From Fennellomyces sp. T-0311 (Eukaryota; Mucoromycota; Mucoromycetes; Mucorales; Lichtheimiaceae), in NCBI GenBank assembly GCA_025266875.1, contig JALLLT010000007.1, positions 868,001 to 932,000 of the forward strand: 64,000 bases of DNA. Direction: 5' to 3'. Made by a program: the position numbers and the translations under genes. A model generated the notes under the pieces. It ran no database searches, was not told the DNA's origin, and saw only the letters and a list, made by a program, of their open reading frames with translations. Positions 11,121-24,617 of this stretch are shown here, one piece after another; the first letter of the stretch is position 1, and the number at the start of each line of letters is the position of its first letter.

Positions 11121-11454
11121 GACCTCTGCCTACGTAACGCCCTGTCTGACCACTGCTTGTTTCTGCGAGATTCTATTACATCACTTTTTCATTTCAAATT
11201 TCTAATTCAAAGGACCTCTGCCTACGTGACGCCCTGGGTTACGTCCGAGTGGGTGCAAGTATGTCTGATACGTAACGCCCTGTCTGACCACTGCTTGTTT
11301 CTGCGAGATTTTATTACATCACTTTTTCATTTCAAATTTCTAATTCAAAGGACCTCTGCCTACGTGACGCCCTGGGTTACGTCCGAGTGGGTGCAAGTAT
11401 GTCTGATACGTAACGCCCTGTCTGACCACTGCTTGTTTCTGCGAGATTCTATTA
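11121..11454. repeat. 138-bp tandem repeat, about 2.4 copies
   Basis: The word TACGTAACGCCCTGTCTGAC starts at 11131, 11269 and 11407, a period of 138 bp, with nearly perfect identity between units. Because 138 is 46 codons, an open frame (11157-11471, plus strand) passes through it and repeats the peptide SLFHFKFLIQRTSAYVTPWV. The frame probably stays open only because the period is a multiple of three; I see no other sign of coding. Confidence 0.9.
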
Positions 11455-11459
11455 TGCCA

Positions 11460-13435
11460 TGCCGATTCTGATGAAAAGCGCTTTGCGCGAATGCAAACTG
11501 TTTTCTTTTCGTTGAAGAGCTGTTCTGATACTTGGCTATGGACATTTCCGCTTTTGATCTACGCACAACTTCTTGATGACGAATGCCTGTTCGAACTATC
11601 CAAGGTACTGGCGGTGACACCCGCAACTACTAACTTTTTTCTCTTTCATATACAGTAGGTTTACAGCACCCAGATTGCGCTGTAGTATTAGAGCCAAGGT
11701 ATTAAGGACAGTGCATTTTAAAAAGAGGTATGGGTAGAACAGATATATCACCACTGGGCTCGATTTGACTTATCAAACAGCGTTTCAGTTGACTTGCGAT
11801 TTACGTTGCACGCCAGTATCTCCCCCACAACAATGTCGCGATAGTTTTCAACCATTCTTCCTCGAGGATGGCGGATTAACCAGGCAACACTGTCTTGACC
11901 ATCTCTTTTGTACATACATGGTGTTATTTACATCCAGTTGGTGGCTGGATTAACATTGCAGCTACTGTCCGGGCAGGATCTTTCGTCTTTGCGTGGTATT
12001 TCTGGTACTAGTGGCAGTGGTCGAGAATCGAGCGATGACATTTAAATAAGCATAAATAGCAGTGAAGTGTAAGCACTCTTTTGACTCTTCTGTTTTCTTT
12101 ATTTTATTGTTTGTACGGCCTGACGTTCCTTTTGCATAAGTGTATTTCTCCCTTTCACTATTTTCACTCGTATCGAACATAACTAACTTTGTTCGTTGTT
12201 GTCAGATTCGCATTGTATACTTGTTTTTCCGCCTTTTCTCTATTCGAGACATTTTCTTTGAAACCGCCATTTTCATTGCATTTGGTTGGTATATTGACTT
12301 CCGCCGTGCAACGCATGAATGCTCATATTGTCGGCTCGGCGATTTCTTTTTGGGAATAAATCCCAAGTTACGTTACATAAGTAAGTTAGCATCTACTCTT
12401 GTTCAAACGTGTCGGGAAGCATGTTTTGTTTATAAATGCTGGGAAAAAGGTGCTGGCATATTCGCGCGATAAATTAAAGTGCTAGTTATATCGATACCTG
12501 CTCGCTATTAGCCATCGCCCTCGCTTTCTCCCCTATTGGCCTTCTTATTCGCCTTCTGAAGAAAGTGCTACGTTTATATGGACACAATATGGTTGAATCG
12601 GCGAAATGACCTTGTTCAAAACACAACGTACATATGCGGTTCTGGTTATGATATTTTTTTGTTAGACACCGTCACCATTGTAATGGTTGCTTGCAACAGT
12701 AGAGTCGAGTTTTTTTTTTATTTCTGATAACGTAGCCTTAGGTAGTAAATAATATGCAATCCATCAATCTACCATATTATAGCATAGGTCAAAAGTTATT
12801 ATTTTATTGGGAAGATATTTGATCTGCGCCTATAGGCATATGATCACTCATATTATAGCATATAATGACATTTCGCTTTCGGCCTAGCCTTGACTGGTAC
12901 ATTAAGTTTGCCTACGGTATCGTTTCCTTGCTTTCCATTATCCCGGAAAATATGTACTGAGTTCGCCTCGTTCATCTTCCCAAAAGAGCCTCTACATAAA
13001 TAATTAAAAAGTATTTGTCACTTCATCACCTTATGAATACTACTAGTATTACGTGGTTCCTTTATTTTTCATTAACATGTATCTGACATTTGCGTTAATT
13101 GGTTCCTTTCTCGGCAGTGCAGACCGATATTAATCCCACTTTTTGCCATCAAACGATAATAACTAGGTCGCATCGAGAGATACTTAAATATCCAAGTGTG
13201 GTTTTTTTGTATGTGTCGTGAAAAAGAATGTGTGATTATCCTGCAAATTCAAGTAATCATATTGCGAACTTTGCATAGACCCTATATCCTCTCCCATTTA
13301 TTCTTCAAATAAGCAGCTACCACTACATATACCATTCCATCTAACTTCGTCATAATGGTGTGCGGACTATAGCTCATACATGAGTATGTAGGAGATGTTT
13401 AAAAATGCGGAGATACTACGTAATTCCGTAATGCC
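11460..13435. other. about 2-kb stretch without a recognised gene
   Basis: AT-rich with long T runs. Open frames of 70-110 codons (for example 12140-12472 plus, 11360-11626 minus) have no recognisable motifs and no supporting splice structure. A Gly-poor, Ser/Lys-rich minus-strand text at 11470-11620 looks mildly protein-like but could not be assigned. Confidence 0.5.
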
Positions 13436-13736
13436 CTACGATATAGTGTAATACCATTCGGATCGTGAGATCACATTTACTATACCTCCATTTTTGATTC
13501 CATTATGAAAACCCAATCGGGCTCATCATCGTTAACCTAGAAAACTCATTTATTCAGATACCTGTCCAATTTAATATATCTTACCGCATACCATAACATT
13601 TAACCTGTTTGCGGTGTTTTTGAAAGCTTTTAACAAAAACGTCGGATATTTTTCGCCGGAGCGTTCTCCAAGAGAAACTCGAGGTTATTGTTCGCGAATC
13701 TTTTCAAACTTGGTGCATGTTCCACTTTCGGTCTGG
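13436..13736 (-). pseudogene. duplicate fragment of the 8195-10101 gene (exons 2-3)
   Basis: About 300 bp almost identical to 9694-9994, covering the end of intron 3, exon 3, intron 2 and most of exon 2 of the hypothetical gene. The match stops abruptly on both sides (after TACGATATAG at the left and at CGGTCT at the right). The fragment lacks the start and the downstream exons. The conserved intron shows duplication at the DNA level, not by reverse transcription. A short indel breaks the reading frame near 13630. Confidence 0.85.
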
Positions 13737-14254
13737 GTGACATGAAAAGGTGCCCCTCCCGAAATGTGCCACCCTCCTCTCTCGGTGTTACGGCACACCG
13801 TATTCGAAATTCGGGGCGCCTTCTGGATGATGGCAAAAAAGCGCGTTTTCGCGTTTCTTAATTCTCGGGCTGTATTGAAGGCCTTGGGTCTGAGTCAACA
13901 ACAGGATCTGAGCAAAAGAATAGTGCCATGTGAGCAAAGATATGTCTCTATACTACTGTACAATTTAATTTCTACCTGAGCCCTCCTCTGAAAACATTCG
14001 ACAAGCAAACGCCTTATCGAGGAAACTTGAATGTACAACGAATAATCTGAAATGACACAACAAAGTAATGGAACGACTTTGAATCATGCCCACGATTTGA
14101 AGAATAATGCACTAGCGAAATACACAACTATAAGCGTACATACGATTTCAAGTTTCAAATGAACACTAACGGACAGAGCCCCTTTCTCCCCTCGCCTGGG
14201 AAGAAAAGCTGTTATTTATTTTTCTAGGGTAAAATTTTTCTTACGAGCCGGCTC

Positions 14255-14330
14255 ACCGTTGAATGACCCGAAGCGCAGCGAAGGGGATCATTCAGTCGAG
14301 CGTAGCGAGACAGGTGACGTGCTCGTTTTC
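14255..14330. repeat. GC-rich imperfect palindrome with GAAGCG/GAGCG motifs
   Basis: Around 14260-14294 TGAATGACCCG and GGGGATCATTCA form imperfect complementary arms around GAAGCGCAGCGAAG, followed by a second related block GAGCGTAGCGAG. The composition stands out from the AT-rich surroundings. Function unknown. Confidence 0.5.
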
Positions 14331-14836
14331 TTATAATGGAGGAGTCCTTGTGCGACTATGGCAAATAAATATATGGTCATGTAAGGGGAACGAGACGGAT
14401 TCTGCTCCCAACGATTCTTCTGTATAGTTCGCCCTTTCGTGTCCTTTTACTTATATACCCGTTTGTCTGGTTTGCAATCCTTTCCTTCATAACCAGACCG
14501 CATAATAAAACGTTGAATTTCATGGCACGTGTCAACTGCGATTCCTCTGCCGATCTTCTCTCTTCTGTCACTGAAACCGAAAATGCAGCGGATTTTGAGA
14601 CTGAATCCATGCCAAGCTACAAGTCTATATTATGTCACATACTTTCTGAAGAAATCCCAGTTGGATAGGTACGAGGAAACAGTGCCTGCATACTATAGTT
14701 CTGAGAAAAAGAAGTAAATGCCTTGGATGACCTTCACTAGATTATGAAAAGACTAAGCGATTTAAACCCTCACAGATATGAGCGATTTACATTGGGCATT
14801 GGCTGGATAACAGTTTATTGCTGAACAAAATGATTA

Positions 14837-15007
14837 CAGTGGCCGCTTTATATAACGATACGATGGTGCAGCCCAAACTTTATCGTTATATCAAAATATC
14901 GTTATATAAAATGGGATTTGGCAGTGAGTACGTATTGGTGCATCGAGAATTGTATCGTTATAGCGAATTATCGTTATATAAAATATCATTATATAAAACG
15001 ACCACTG
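14837..15007. mobile_element. Tc1/mariner-type MITE, copy B
   Basis: 171-bp copy of the element at 1849-2020 in reverse orientation. It starts CAGTGGCCGCTTTATATAAC, ends with the complement of CAGTGGTCGTTTTATATAA, and is flanked by TA on both sides. The two copies differ at only a handful of positions, so the family was active fairly recently or is kept similar. Confidence 0.88.
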
Positions 15008-15197
15008 TATTAAACGACCAACGACTCTATCAGCTCTATAACTCTAATATAGTTTGGACTTGGCTGCGAACGTTATCACTGTTGTGCCCATTTCTTTTGC
15101 ATTCGTCCTTACCAACTGCATTTGCAAGAGTCAACTGTGTGTTGTCCCAAAGCTTTGCGATTTAGCCCCGTGAACCATAGAATGGTCTGCCATAAGT

Positions 15198-16200
15198 ATG
15201 TATATCGAGTATGACACACCACAACAAGTAGTCGACCGGGACATGAATGAATATAGTTCGAAGGGAGGCACGTACAGACCCGTATGACGCATCCGCATTT
15301 TCGACTAATAAAATGCTCATGGCACCGATGTCGCTGACGGTTACCACGCCCTATCATATCACTTTGTAGCGAAGCAGCTCATAGCGAAAGCTGAGTTTAT
15401 CCGAAAGCCATATAAGACTGAAGGCGTAGTAACTGTGTAAATCCAGCATATAAACAATAACTGTCCCCTGAGCAATAAAGGAGATTCTCGTCTTCCCATA
15501 TCCCCCCTTTGACTCCGCATAGTTAAAGGAAAGCGCCTGTTTCTTCTTTGTACGTGGTGGGTTCAGAGCTCTCACGAACGCTTACGAAGTACCAATGATT
15601 AACCTATGCAATGGGTTATACAGTTTTGAACTTGTTGTCTTCCGTTCTTGATTACTTTGGTACCACTACATAACCCGTTGTTCATTTGTTATTCAGTAAT
15701 TGAGTGGTATTTTCCCCTTTTACGTCGTTCAAACATAGCTATCAGCATATCGATCGCTGATATCGTTCATTGTAACTGGTAGATAGTGGCACCTGTGTAG
15801 TTAATAAACATCCCAACAACTGGGAGCAATCAGGCGAGATCATGGAACTAGAAAACGGGGAACATGTTTGCGTTGACAACGGATATCATGAAATTACCAG
15901 AGAAAAGGATGGAGCGGCGAACAACTATGGCGCGAGGTATAACGATCTTCTCCAGCGGATATGCAAGGACTTTGGCATTGAGTTTTCGTGGTATGACAAG
16001 ATCTGCATCGACCAGGCCAACAAGGCAGAAGAAGCATTTTAAAATGAAGTAAATACTTTTCATTGAAAGCAACGTACGTTACACAGTACCCTTGGTCTCG
16101 GGAAATCAACACTGTTGTTCCAGAAGAGTTCGATCGTATGAATTGGGTGTACAGATACAACGAAGCTAAATCCAAGGGAGCTGTTCAAGGCAGGTGATGG
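15198..16200 (+). pseudogene. HET-domain gene relic B, interrupted
   Basis: Starts MYIEYDTPQQVVDRDMNEYS, closely matching the intact genes (MYIEYVTPQQVADPNYTEYN). Three in-frame stops follow within PV*RIRIFD**NAHGTDVADG, where the intact genes have PTWLIRTSDWQKVPGTDAVDG. After GYHALSY the sequence is interrupted from about 15357 to 15818. It then resumes at WEQSGEI with ENGEHVCVDNGYHEITRE and YNDLLQRICKDFGIEFSWYD. A further frameshift follows at EEAF*, then degraded text matching the next 50 residues up to about 16200. The C-terminal half is absent. The 5' leader is also conserved with the intact copies, so the relic came from a full gene with its promoter. Confidence 0.85.
15357..15818. other. 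about 460-bp insertion inside HET relic B
   Basis: The intact paralogues read CTATCGTACTGCTGGGAGC without a break. Here CTATCA is followed by about 460 bp of unrelated sequence before ACTGGGAGC resumes. The insert has no recognised coding content. A solo LTR is possible (an internal TGTAGCG...CCCAACA pair could be TG..CA ends) but I see no convincing target duplication. Boundaries are accurate to about 8 bp. Confidence 0.6.
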
Positions 16201-17694
16201 CATCGACTCAATGTGCCTGACTTGTCCCGATCGTGAACAAGTATTTGTAACTAGATGCATTGGACTTGAAATTTACAAGAGAAAATGTGATGATGTATAC
16301 CGCAGTCGAGAGATGTGTTTAGGTTGTTTGCACTCCTTGCTTACTTTATACACAGGTTAACATATCCAAGTAATCAAGTCATAGAAAATGGTCCTAAAGG
16401 GAGGAAGAGCGTAGAAGATAAGTGCCCGCTTTTATATCTGCTACCATCGACTTTCAAGTTGTTTTGCACCTCTAAAAAGCAGTTGGCAACTATTGCTTGC
16501 CATGCGCTTGGTCAATCATGTTCTTTTTGAGCAAGCTGGACCATGTACCTGTAATAATCCGTTGAAGTAGGTTTATCTGCTATTTTCTGTAATACACAAC
16601 ACAAAGAGGATCCTGATGATAGGGGTGTGTGTGTGTGAGATATTTAACACAGATTAAGATGCGTCCTTCCAAGCAGCTAAACATTTGTCAATACAGAATA
16701 TTGGAGATATTTGGTACTCTCTTCACAGACAAGATACTTTAACCTATTGAATTACTTTTGTATTAGCATACTTTCATTTTCATTGGACTATGTACAAGTT
16801 CTTTGTAAAGATGTTTTAGCGGACAATATCAATCTACAGAATACTTTGCCATAAGTTCGAGATCAGGCACATTAAAGCCCTACGGGTGCATTACGTATTA
16901 TCGCTGACCTGATTCAAGCAATGTTCAAGTTTTTGACAAGCATACATTCCTTAAAGCTCTCCATGTTACGAAAAGGATATTGTGAGCAAACTAGTTTCCT
17001 GTCGTGCCGGTTTTACGATCAATAAGATGGTGAGAGCGTTACAGCCCAATCCATACTCCTAAAGGCGTCATTTTGGCACTCTGAATACACAGAACGTATA
17101 CGGTATTAAAAAAAACATATAAGCGCGAGAGCGTATTATGCGTCATACACCTCTTTTAGGTTTCTCGTATAGGTAATATCGATTTTTAAGCCTGGTTTCT
17201 ATCCTCCAAACAAATATCGAGTGGCAGAATTATCATCACTTGATGAGTCCAAGAATTTCATCCTGGTAAATGCTGCTTCGCTGGCCCAATCTATAAAAAT
17301 AGGCTGGTCTGTTTGTAGTTCCACAGCCAATATGATGGCTGTTCTTAATGCCCATAGCAGTGCGTTTTATTTTGCAGGCGGGGGCCAGTGCGGAAAAGGC
17401 ATATATGTAAATGAGATGGATCAGCTGCACTTTGTTTTGTCATCGCATCTATGCTGATCTTTGATAGGTACTTTGCTGCGTACAAAAATCGACGGCGCGT
17501 TACAAAGGTAACCCAACTAAGCAAGAAAAAATCCGATTTGGTAATCATGTGTAACGTCATCGCAATGTATACAAACTCGCATGCAGAAAAAATGCGTCAT
17601 TTTTGATGCATAGTAACATTTAGGCCTATATCACATGTCTGGGCTTTAGTAAAAAAAATTATGATTGTGTCCGTGTCTTTATAAGTAATTGAAA
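16201..17694. other. intergenic, no gene recognised
   Basis: Contains a short TG repeat near 16625 and a 78-codon plus frame at 17221 without recognisable motif. Nothing else seen. Confidence 0.5.
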
Positions 17695-20151
17695 TTAAAC
17701 ATGGCCCATTACTATTGAGAACCGTAGAGTCGAAACACCCGTTGGCACATCGACTGTTGCAGCTGGACTATCATTGTTTTCACTACGATGGTGGGTGTTT
17801 GTTACAACATGATTGCTGCTGGTACGCGTGAGACGTGGTGGTGGTTGCTGTTGTTGCACTGTGTTGGTAGTGGTACGAGTGGTGACTGATTCGTTCACAG
17901 GTGGTGAAGATCGTTGGTCATCCGAATGCTGAGCTCCTGATACACGTTGACTGTGAGAAGATGATAAAGCTTCATCTGCACATAATGTCGTGCTTCTCCA
18001 ACCCTAGAAGAAAAAAGCAATCAGATAATGTTTTAACGAGATAATGTGCCTATACTTTACCCAGCTCTGCAGAACGGAAAAGTTATCGGGACTGCTCTGG
18101 AACAGTGTCATGGAATGTTTCGGGCCTCGTGATGGACAGAAAATCTTGAACCATGTCTTTACAATCTTTCGTCGATCTGCATAACGTGAAAAAGTTGATA
18201 ATTCGGGAGTACAGCGGCGTGGGCATTGTTGATGGGCCTCTATAATTGGTGAAGCAGGAGTTGCTCCTTCGATCATATGATTGCATGGTCCACAAGGAAT
18301 CGACTGACGATGCAGATACACACCGAGTTGTAAAACACCTTTGCGTTGCGATCGAGTTTTTTGTATATACATGTTCCAATTCGATCTATTTGTTTACATA
18401 AAAGAGTTAATTTAGGCAATGGGTCGCTTAAAAAAGGCAAAAGTATATACCCGGCATAGAAGATTGTTTTTGAATAGACGCGGACATTGTGTTTCAGAGT
18501 TGCAAAGTCAGTGAATTCCACACTGAATCGAAACGGAGGGTATAGAGCGTACTGCTTGGTATTATCGGACGGCTTGGTATGAGCTGTATTCTGTCCGGAT
18601 TGTTTTGTGGCATTGGGTCTAAGTTTCTGTTGTGCTTCCGATAAAACCGATGTTGTCCACAAAAACGTTGATTCACCCGTATACGTCGTCATATCATCGC
18701 TCGGAATCAGCTGCAAGTGAGATAGGTCTTGATCATCGTCTGCATTGGTTGAGATTGTCAAGTCGAGTGCTGTGTCACGTTCGCTTGCATTCTCTATTTT
18801 ACTCCGCAGTTTGATCTGTTGCCACAATGCATCCTTCAATAGGCGGTCAGGCACCAGCACTTGTCCCGTGAACGGGTTTATATCCGATCTGATAGCGTCG
18901 AGTTGTTCAAATGTCATGTGAACGTAATGTATTGAGCGGGAAATGATAGTTTCGTAGGCTTGCAGTTCCTCGCTGAGGTGGTGATCCTCGTTGAGTTGGT
19001 GATCCTCGTTTGGTAGTGCCGCTTCAAAATTGGATCGTTTTAAATCATCAGGTGATGGAACGACCTCGATATCTTCGACAAATGAATCCTTTTCATCACT
19101 GATGACTTGTTGGGAATCTTCATCATCTTGATTCTCAAACATCGTATGACGCATGTCCAGTATACTAGTTACAAATTTGTAACGATCGTACTCACTATAG
19201 AAACGGAGAAAATTAAAATCACACCTATGACAACCCCGCATTGTATTACCTTGGTACCCAGAGCGCATCACTCTCCACGATCTTTTTCAGCCAATGGACA
19301 GGTAATTCCGCCACTCGTTCCAATGGCAACGAATAAGCTTCGCGACACAAATAGGTAAAGACGGCATTGAGTATTCGATCGCTTCCGTAAACCATATTTT
19401 CGTCAGCGAACTGGAGATAGCGTATGACATTCTCGTCATCCAGACTTTGGAGAATAAATTGAACACAAAGTTCAGCCATGTGCTCGAGTTGAAAAAAGGA
19501 GCAAGTGGCCAAAATCTCTCTGACATTGTCGGGATTGATATCTGGATCGTAAAGTTTGCCATAGAGTTGGGTCAGAACGAAATAAAACGAATCGTCGGTG
19601 ATGAAAGGATTGTTCTCGAAATGCAAGGTGACACTATCGGAAGAGGATTCCTGGAAACCACCTTGGAGCAATAGACTAAAGTAGGGGTTCTGATCCAAAA
19701 TAAGACGATGCAGTTGGTAGACTTTGCCCCAGGCCGGCACGTGGACTGCAATGTCGCTCCCGATGCCATCGATGAGGCCTCTGGAAAAGATATGGCGGCA
19801 CAACATGAGCGAGTGCAGGCGCCAGTCGTACTTTGTCGTCGGCTGACCTCCTGGGTATTCCGGCGACCCGATCCCTGATCCGTCAAAAGTGGGCGATGGA
19901 CTGGCCTTGGTTTCTACCATCCAGCTAGGTAGATCCAGTTTACTGCTGTACACTGGGTTACTGCGCGGCCGATGGTTGCCTTCGCTGCGTTGTTGCTCCA
20001 CAAACTCGATTCGATCGCTCCATGATTCTGGTGAGGTGTTGGCTGATCGGGCTGTGGGGGTGGGGTACAGCTGTGTCTCCTGCGTTGTTGTGGCTTCGTT
20101 GTGGGCGCTGCTGTTGGTTATACGAGTCGAATGGAGCGAGTTGGACCTCAT
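17695..20151 (-). CDS. BTB/POZ protein, germ-cell-less-like
   Basis: Predicted 759 residues in four exons (introns 19195-19249, 18386-18450, 18004-18060). A Ser/Thr-rich N-terminal tail of about 110 residues leads into a BTB domain (SDIAVHVPAWGKVYQLHRLI, PYFSLLLQGGFQE, then FVLTQLYGKLYDP), followed by a BACK-like helical part (ILATCSFFQLEHMAELCVQF). The second part contains YPPFRFSVEFTDFATLKHNV and YSKTIFYAGSNWNMYIQKTR; joining intron 2 restores YAG-SNWNMYIQK, as in germ cell-less (GMCL1) family C-terminal domains. Such BTB proteins act as substrate adaptors for Cullin-3 ligases, which is family knowledge. The C-terminal tail is Thr/Gln/Pro-rich and probably disordered. Transcribed divergently from ALG8. 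Confidence 0.85.
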
Positions 20152-20537
20152 TGAGCAGTAACTCGTAGCAAGTGCTTATTGAAATTAGACTACGGAATAT
20201 ATGGTTCTTTTTTTTTCTAGCTGTTGGAAATCGTAAACTGTCGTTATTTTTTGAATTGTCATTAGTTGACAGTGGGTTACTTTTTTCGCAGAGAAAAAAA
20301 ATACTGCGAGACACATACAATAGAGTTTCTTTGTTCGTCAAGTCCTAGTGAAGAAAGTATAGAAACGGAGGAGCAGAATGATATCAAGATTTGGGAATGG
20401 TATTTAAATGGACTTGAGGAAAAGAAGGATAACAGAAGAAAAGCAAGTTCCTGAAAGGTTTTGTGCATGTCGTCATGCAACTCGAAATCCAGCTTCGGCC
20501 ATAGGTTTCTCCGCTCCTTTCATTCCCCAAACACGCG
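20152..20537. other. divergent intergenic region between BTB gene and ALG8
   Basis: 386 bp that must hold both promoters. A- and T-runs, no other feature recognised. Confidence 0.5.
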
Positions 20538-22633
<2,096 letters not shown>

Positions 22634-22753
22634 AGAAGTCGACATGGGGGTTTTCTTCTCAAAAGACCACCCCCTCCGTTGTCCCAATTACTCTTGTTCC
22701 AGACATTTTCCATTTTCTTTCCTGATTTTGTACACTTTGCTAAGAAGAATACC

Positions 22754-24557
22754 ATGGATTCGCGACAACTACGGTTTCCAGGGTACATGTTGTACTGTGT
22801 TATGGTGGCCACCATGGGTTCGTTTTCGAACGGTTGGACAATTGGTTCTCCCAATGTTCCCGGCGAGGTCACGCACAATTGCCCGAATGGCAATGCCCAT
22901 ATCAATAATCCTTCTGTGCCCGACTGTTTACCAATGGACACAACTCTTTGGTAATAACAATAATGTACCCTGACAGAAAGAAATGGCTTATGCTGTGTGA
23001 TATATCCATATATAGGGGCTTTGCTGTGTCATCCTTCTGCGTTGGAGCATTGCTAGCCGGTCTATTGGGTGGTCCCGTCCAAACGAAATGGGGACGCAAA
23101 AAGTCGATTCGCTTGAACGCGATCCCATGGATTGTTGGTGCCGTATTGCAGGGAGCAGCGGTGCATTCCGGAATGTTTATCATTGGTCGTCTGATTGGTG
23201 GTCTCTCGTGTGGATTCGGTTCGTTGTGTATACCGACATATATTGGCGAGGTATCGACGATTCGAGGACGTGGTGCGATGGGTAGTTGTCATCAGTACGT
23301 GTATATACATGGGATGGGCATTACAAACAAGAACTCAACCCAATTTTTTTTGCTTAGGTTTTTGATTGTCATTGGTATCTTGTTGGCAAACGTTGTTGGC
23401 TTGCCAACATCCAATGTTCCACTCTGGCGTCTCAACTATGCGTTGGTTGGCGTTCCAGCGGCTGTCCAGCTCTTTCTTTCATATACGATCGTCGAATCAC
23501 CTCGCTGGCTTGTTTCGCAGAACCGAATCGAGGAAGCACGCCATGCTCTTTCGCGACTCCGTGGCAAAAGGGCCAATATCGATGGCGAGTTTTACGAAAT
23601 CGTTCAAGCTCAACTTGGCTCGGCTGCTGCAGCTTCGGTGGCTCATCATCCTGAAACAGCTACCAAACCCATTGCTCGAACACAACGTGGCGATGACGAA
23701 GAAGAGGAATCGCTTCGAGCGGGTGACGACAGTACTGTTGGACCACTCCCCGATGAGGCTGGTGACGAAGGACAGCACGATTCATTGTCGTTGATTGGCA
23801 TCTTTAAAGATCCACTCATTCGACATATCACTCTTATTGTGCTTGTGCTGCACTTTACCCAACAGTGGATTGGTATGAACGCGGTCATGTTTTATTCGAC
23901 AACAATTTTTTCGGACGCGTTCGACCCGGAAATGTCAAAGTACATGTCGATTGCCACCATGGGCGTCAACTTTGTGGCTACGTTGATTTCGGTGCTGCTG
24001 ATCGATCGCATGGGCCGCCGTGCACTGTTGCTCTTGGCGGAGTTCGGATGTGTGTTGTTTTCAATGTTGTTGGTCATTGGCTACCGGTTCCATGTCCCTG
24101 CATTGCTGGTGCTCTCGGTGTTTCTCTACGTCGCGTCGTTCGCTATCGGCATCGGTCCGATTCCATGGGTAAGGCCGCACTGTTTTTGGTTTAATTAAAG
24201 TCTAAAATACACACATTAATTTAGATGATCACATCGGAGCTGTGTCCGACCTATGCCAACTCGTCAGTGGGTGCAGCAGCCACAGCCATGAACTGGGGCA
24301 TGAACTTTGTCATTGGCCTGGTGTACCCGCTTATCTTTGAAGAGATCGGTGGTTACTCGTTCTGTATCTTTATCGGTGTCGGAACGGCGGCCTTCATCTT
24401 CACGTACATCATGGTGCCAGAAACCAAGAACCGATCCATCGAAACCATCTTCAACAACCTGCGCACCAAGGCAGCCGACAAGATTGCCGTCACCGATACG
24501 GGGCCACAGGTGACGGAGCCCAAGCAGCAGCCCATGTCGCAGCAACTCGATGCTTGA
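22754..24557 (+). CDS. MFS sugar transporter (SP family, GLUT-like)
   Basis: Predicted 539-residue plasma-membrane or vacuolar sugar porter with 12 expected helices. Exons join across 22951-23015, 23295-23357 and 24169-24224. Motifs: GWTIGSPNVPG in the first helix/loop, KWGRKKS after helix 2, R-G-R in loop 4, VESPRWLV after helix 6, TQQWIGMNAVMFYST in helix 7, DRMGRRALLLL after helix 8, and VPETKNRSIE at the end of helix 12. An extra-long central loop (about residues 235-285) is acidic (DDEEEESLRAGDDST). Substrate cannot be read; the QQ-GxN helix 7 motif fits a hexose or myo-inositol porter. Tandem orientation downstream of ALG8, 120 bp apart. Confidence 0.9.
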
Positions 24558-24617
24558 ACCTCCTCCCCATAGCTTAATTACACATAGACCATTTAATTCT
24601 TAAGAAGATACTTTTAT

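Noticed and set aside
12140..12472. 110-codon plus-strand frame rich in Phe/Ile
   Set aside because: AT-rich chance frame; no homologous motif, no promoter or splice context.
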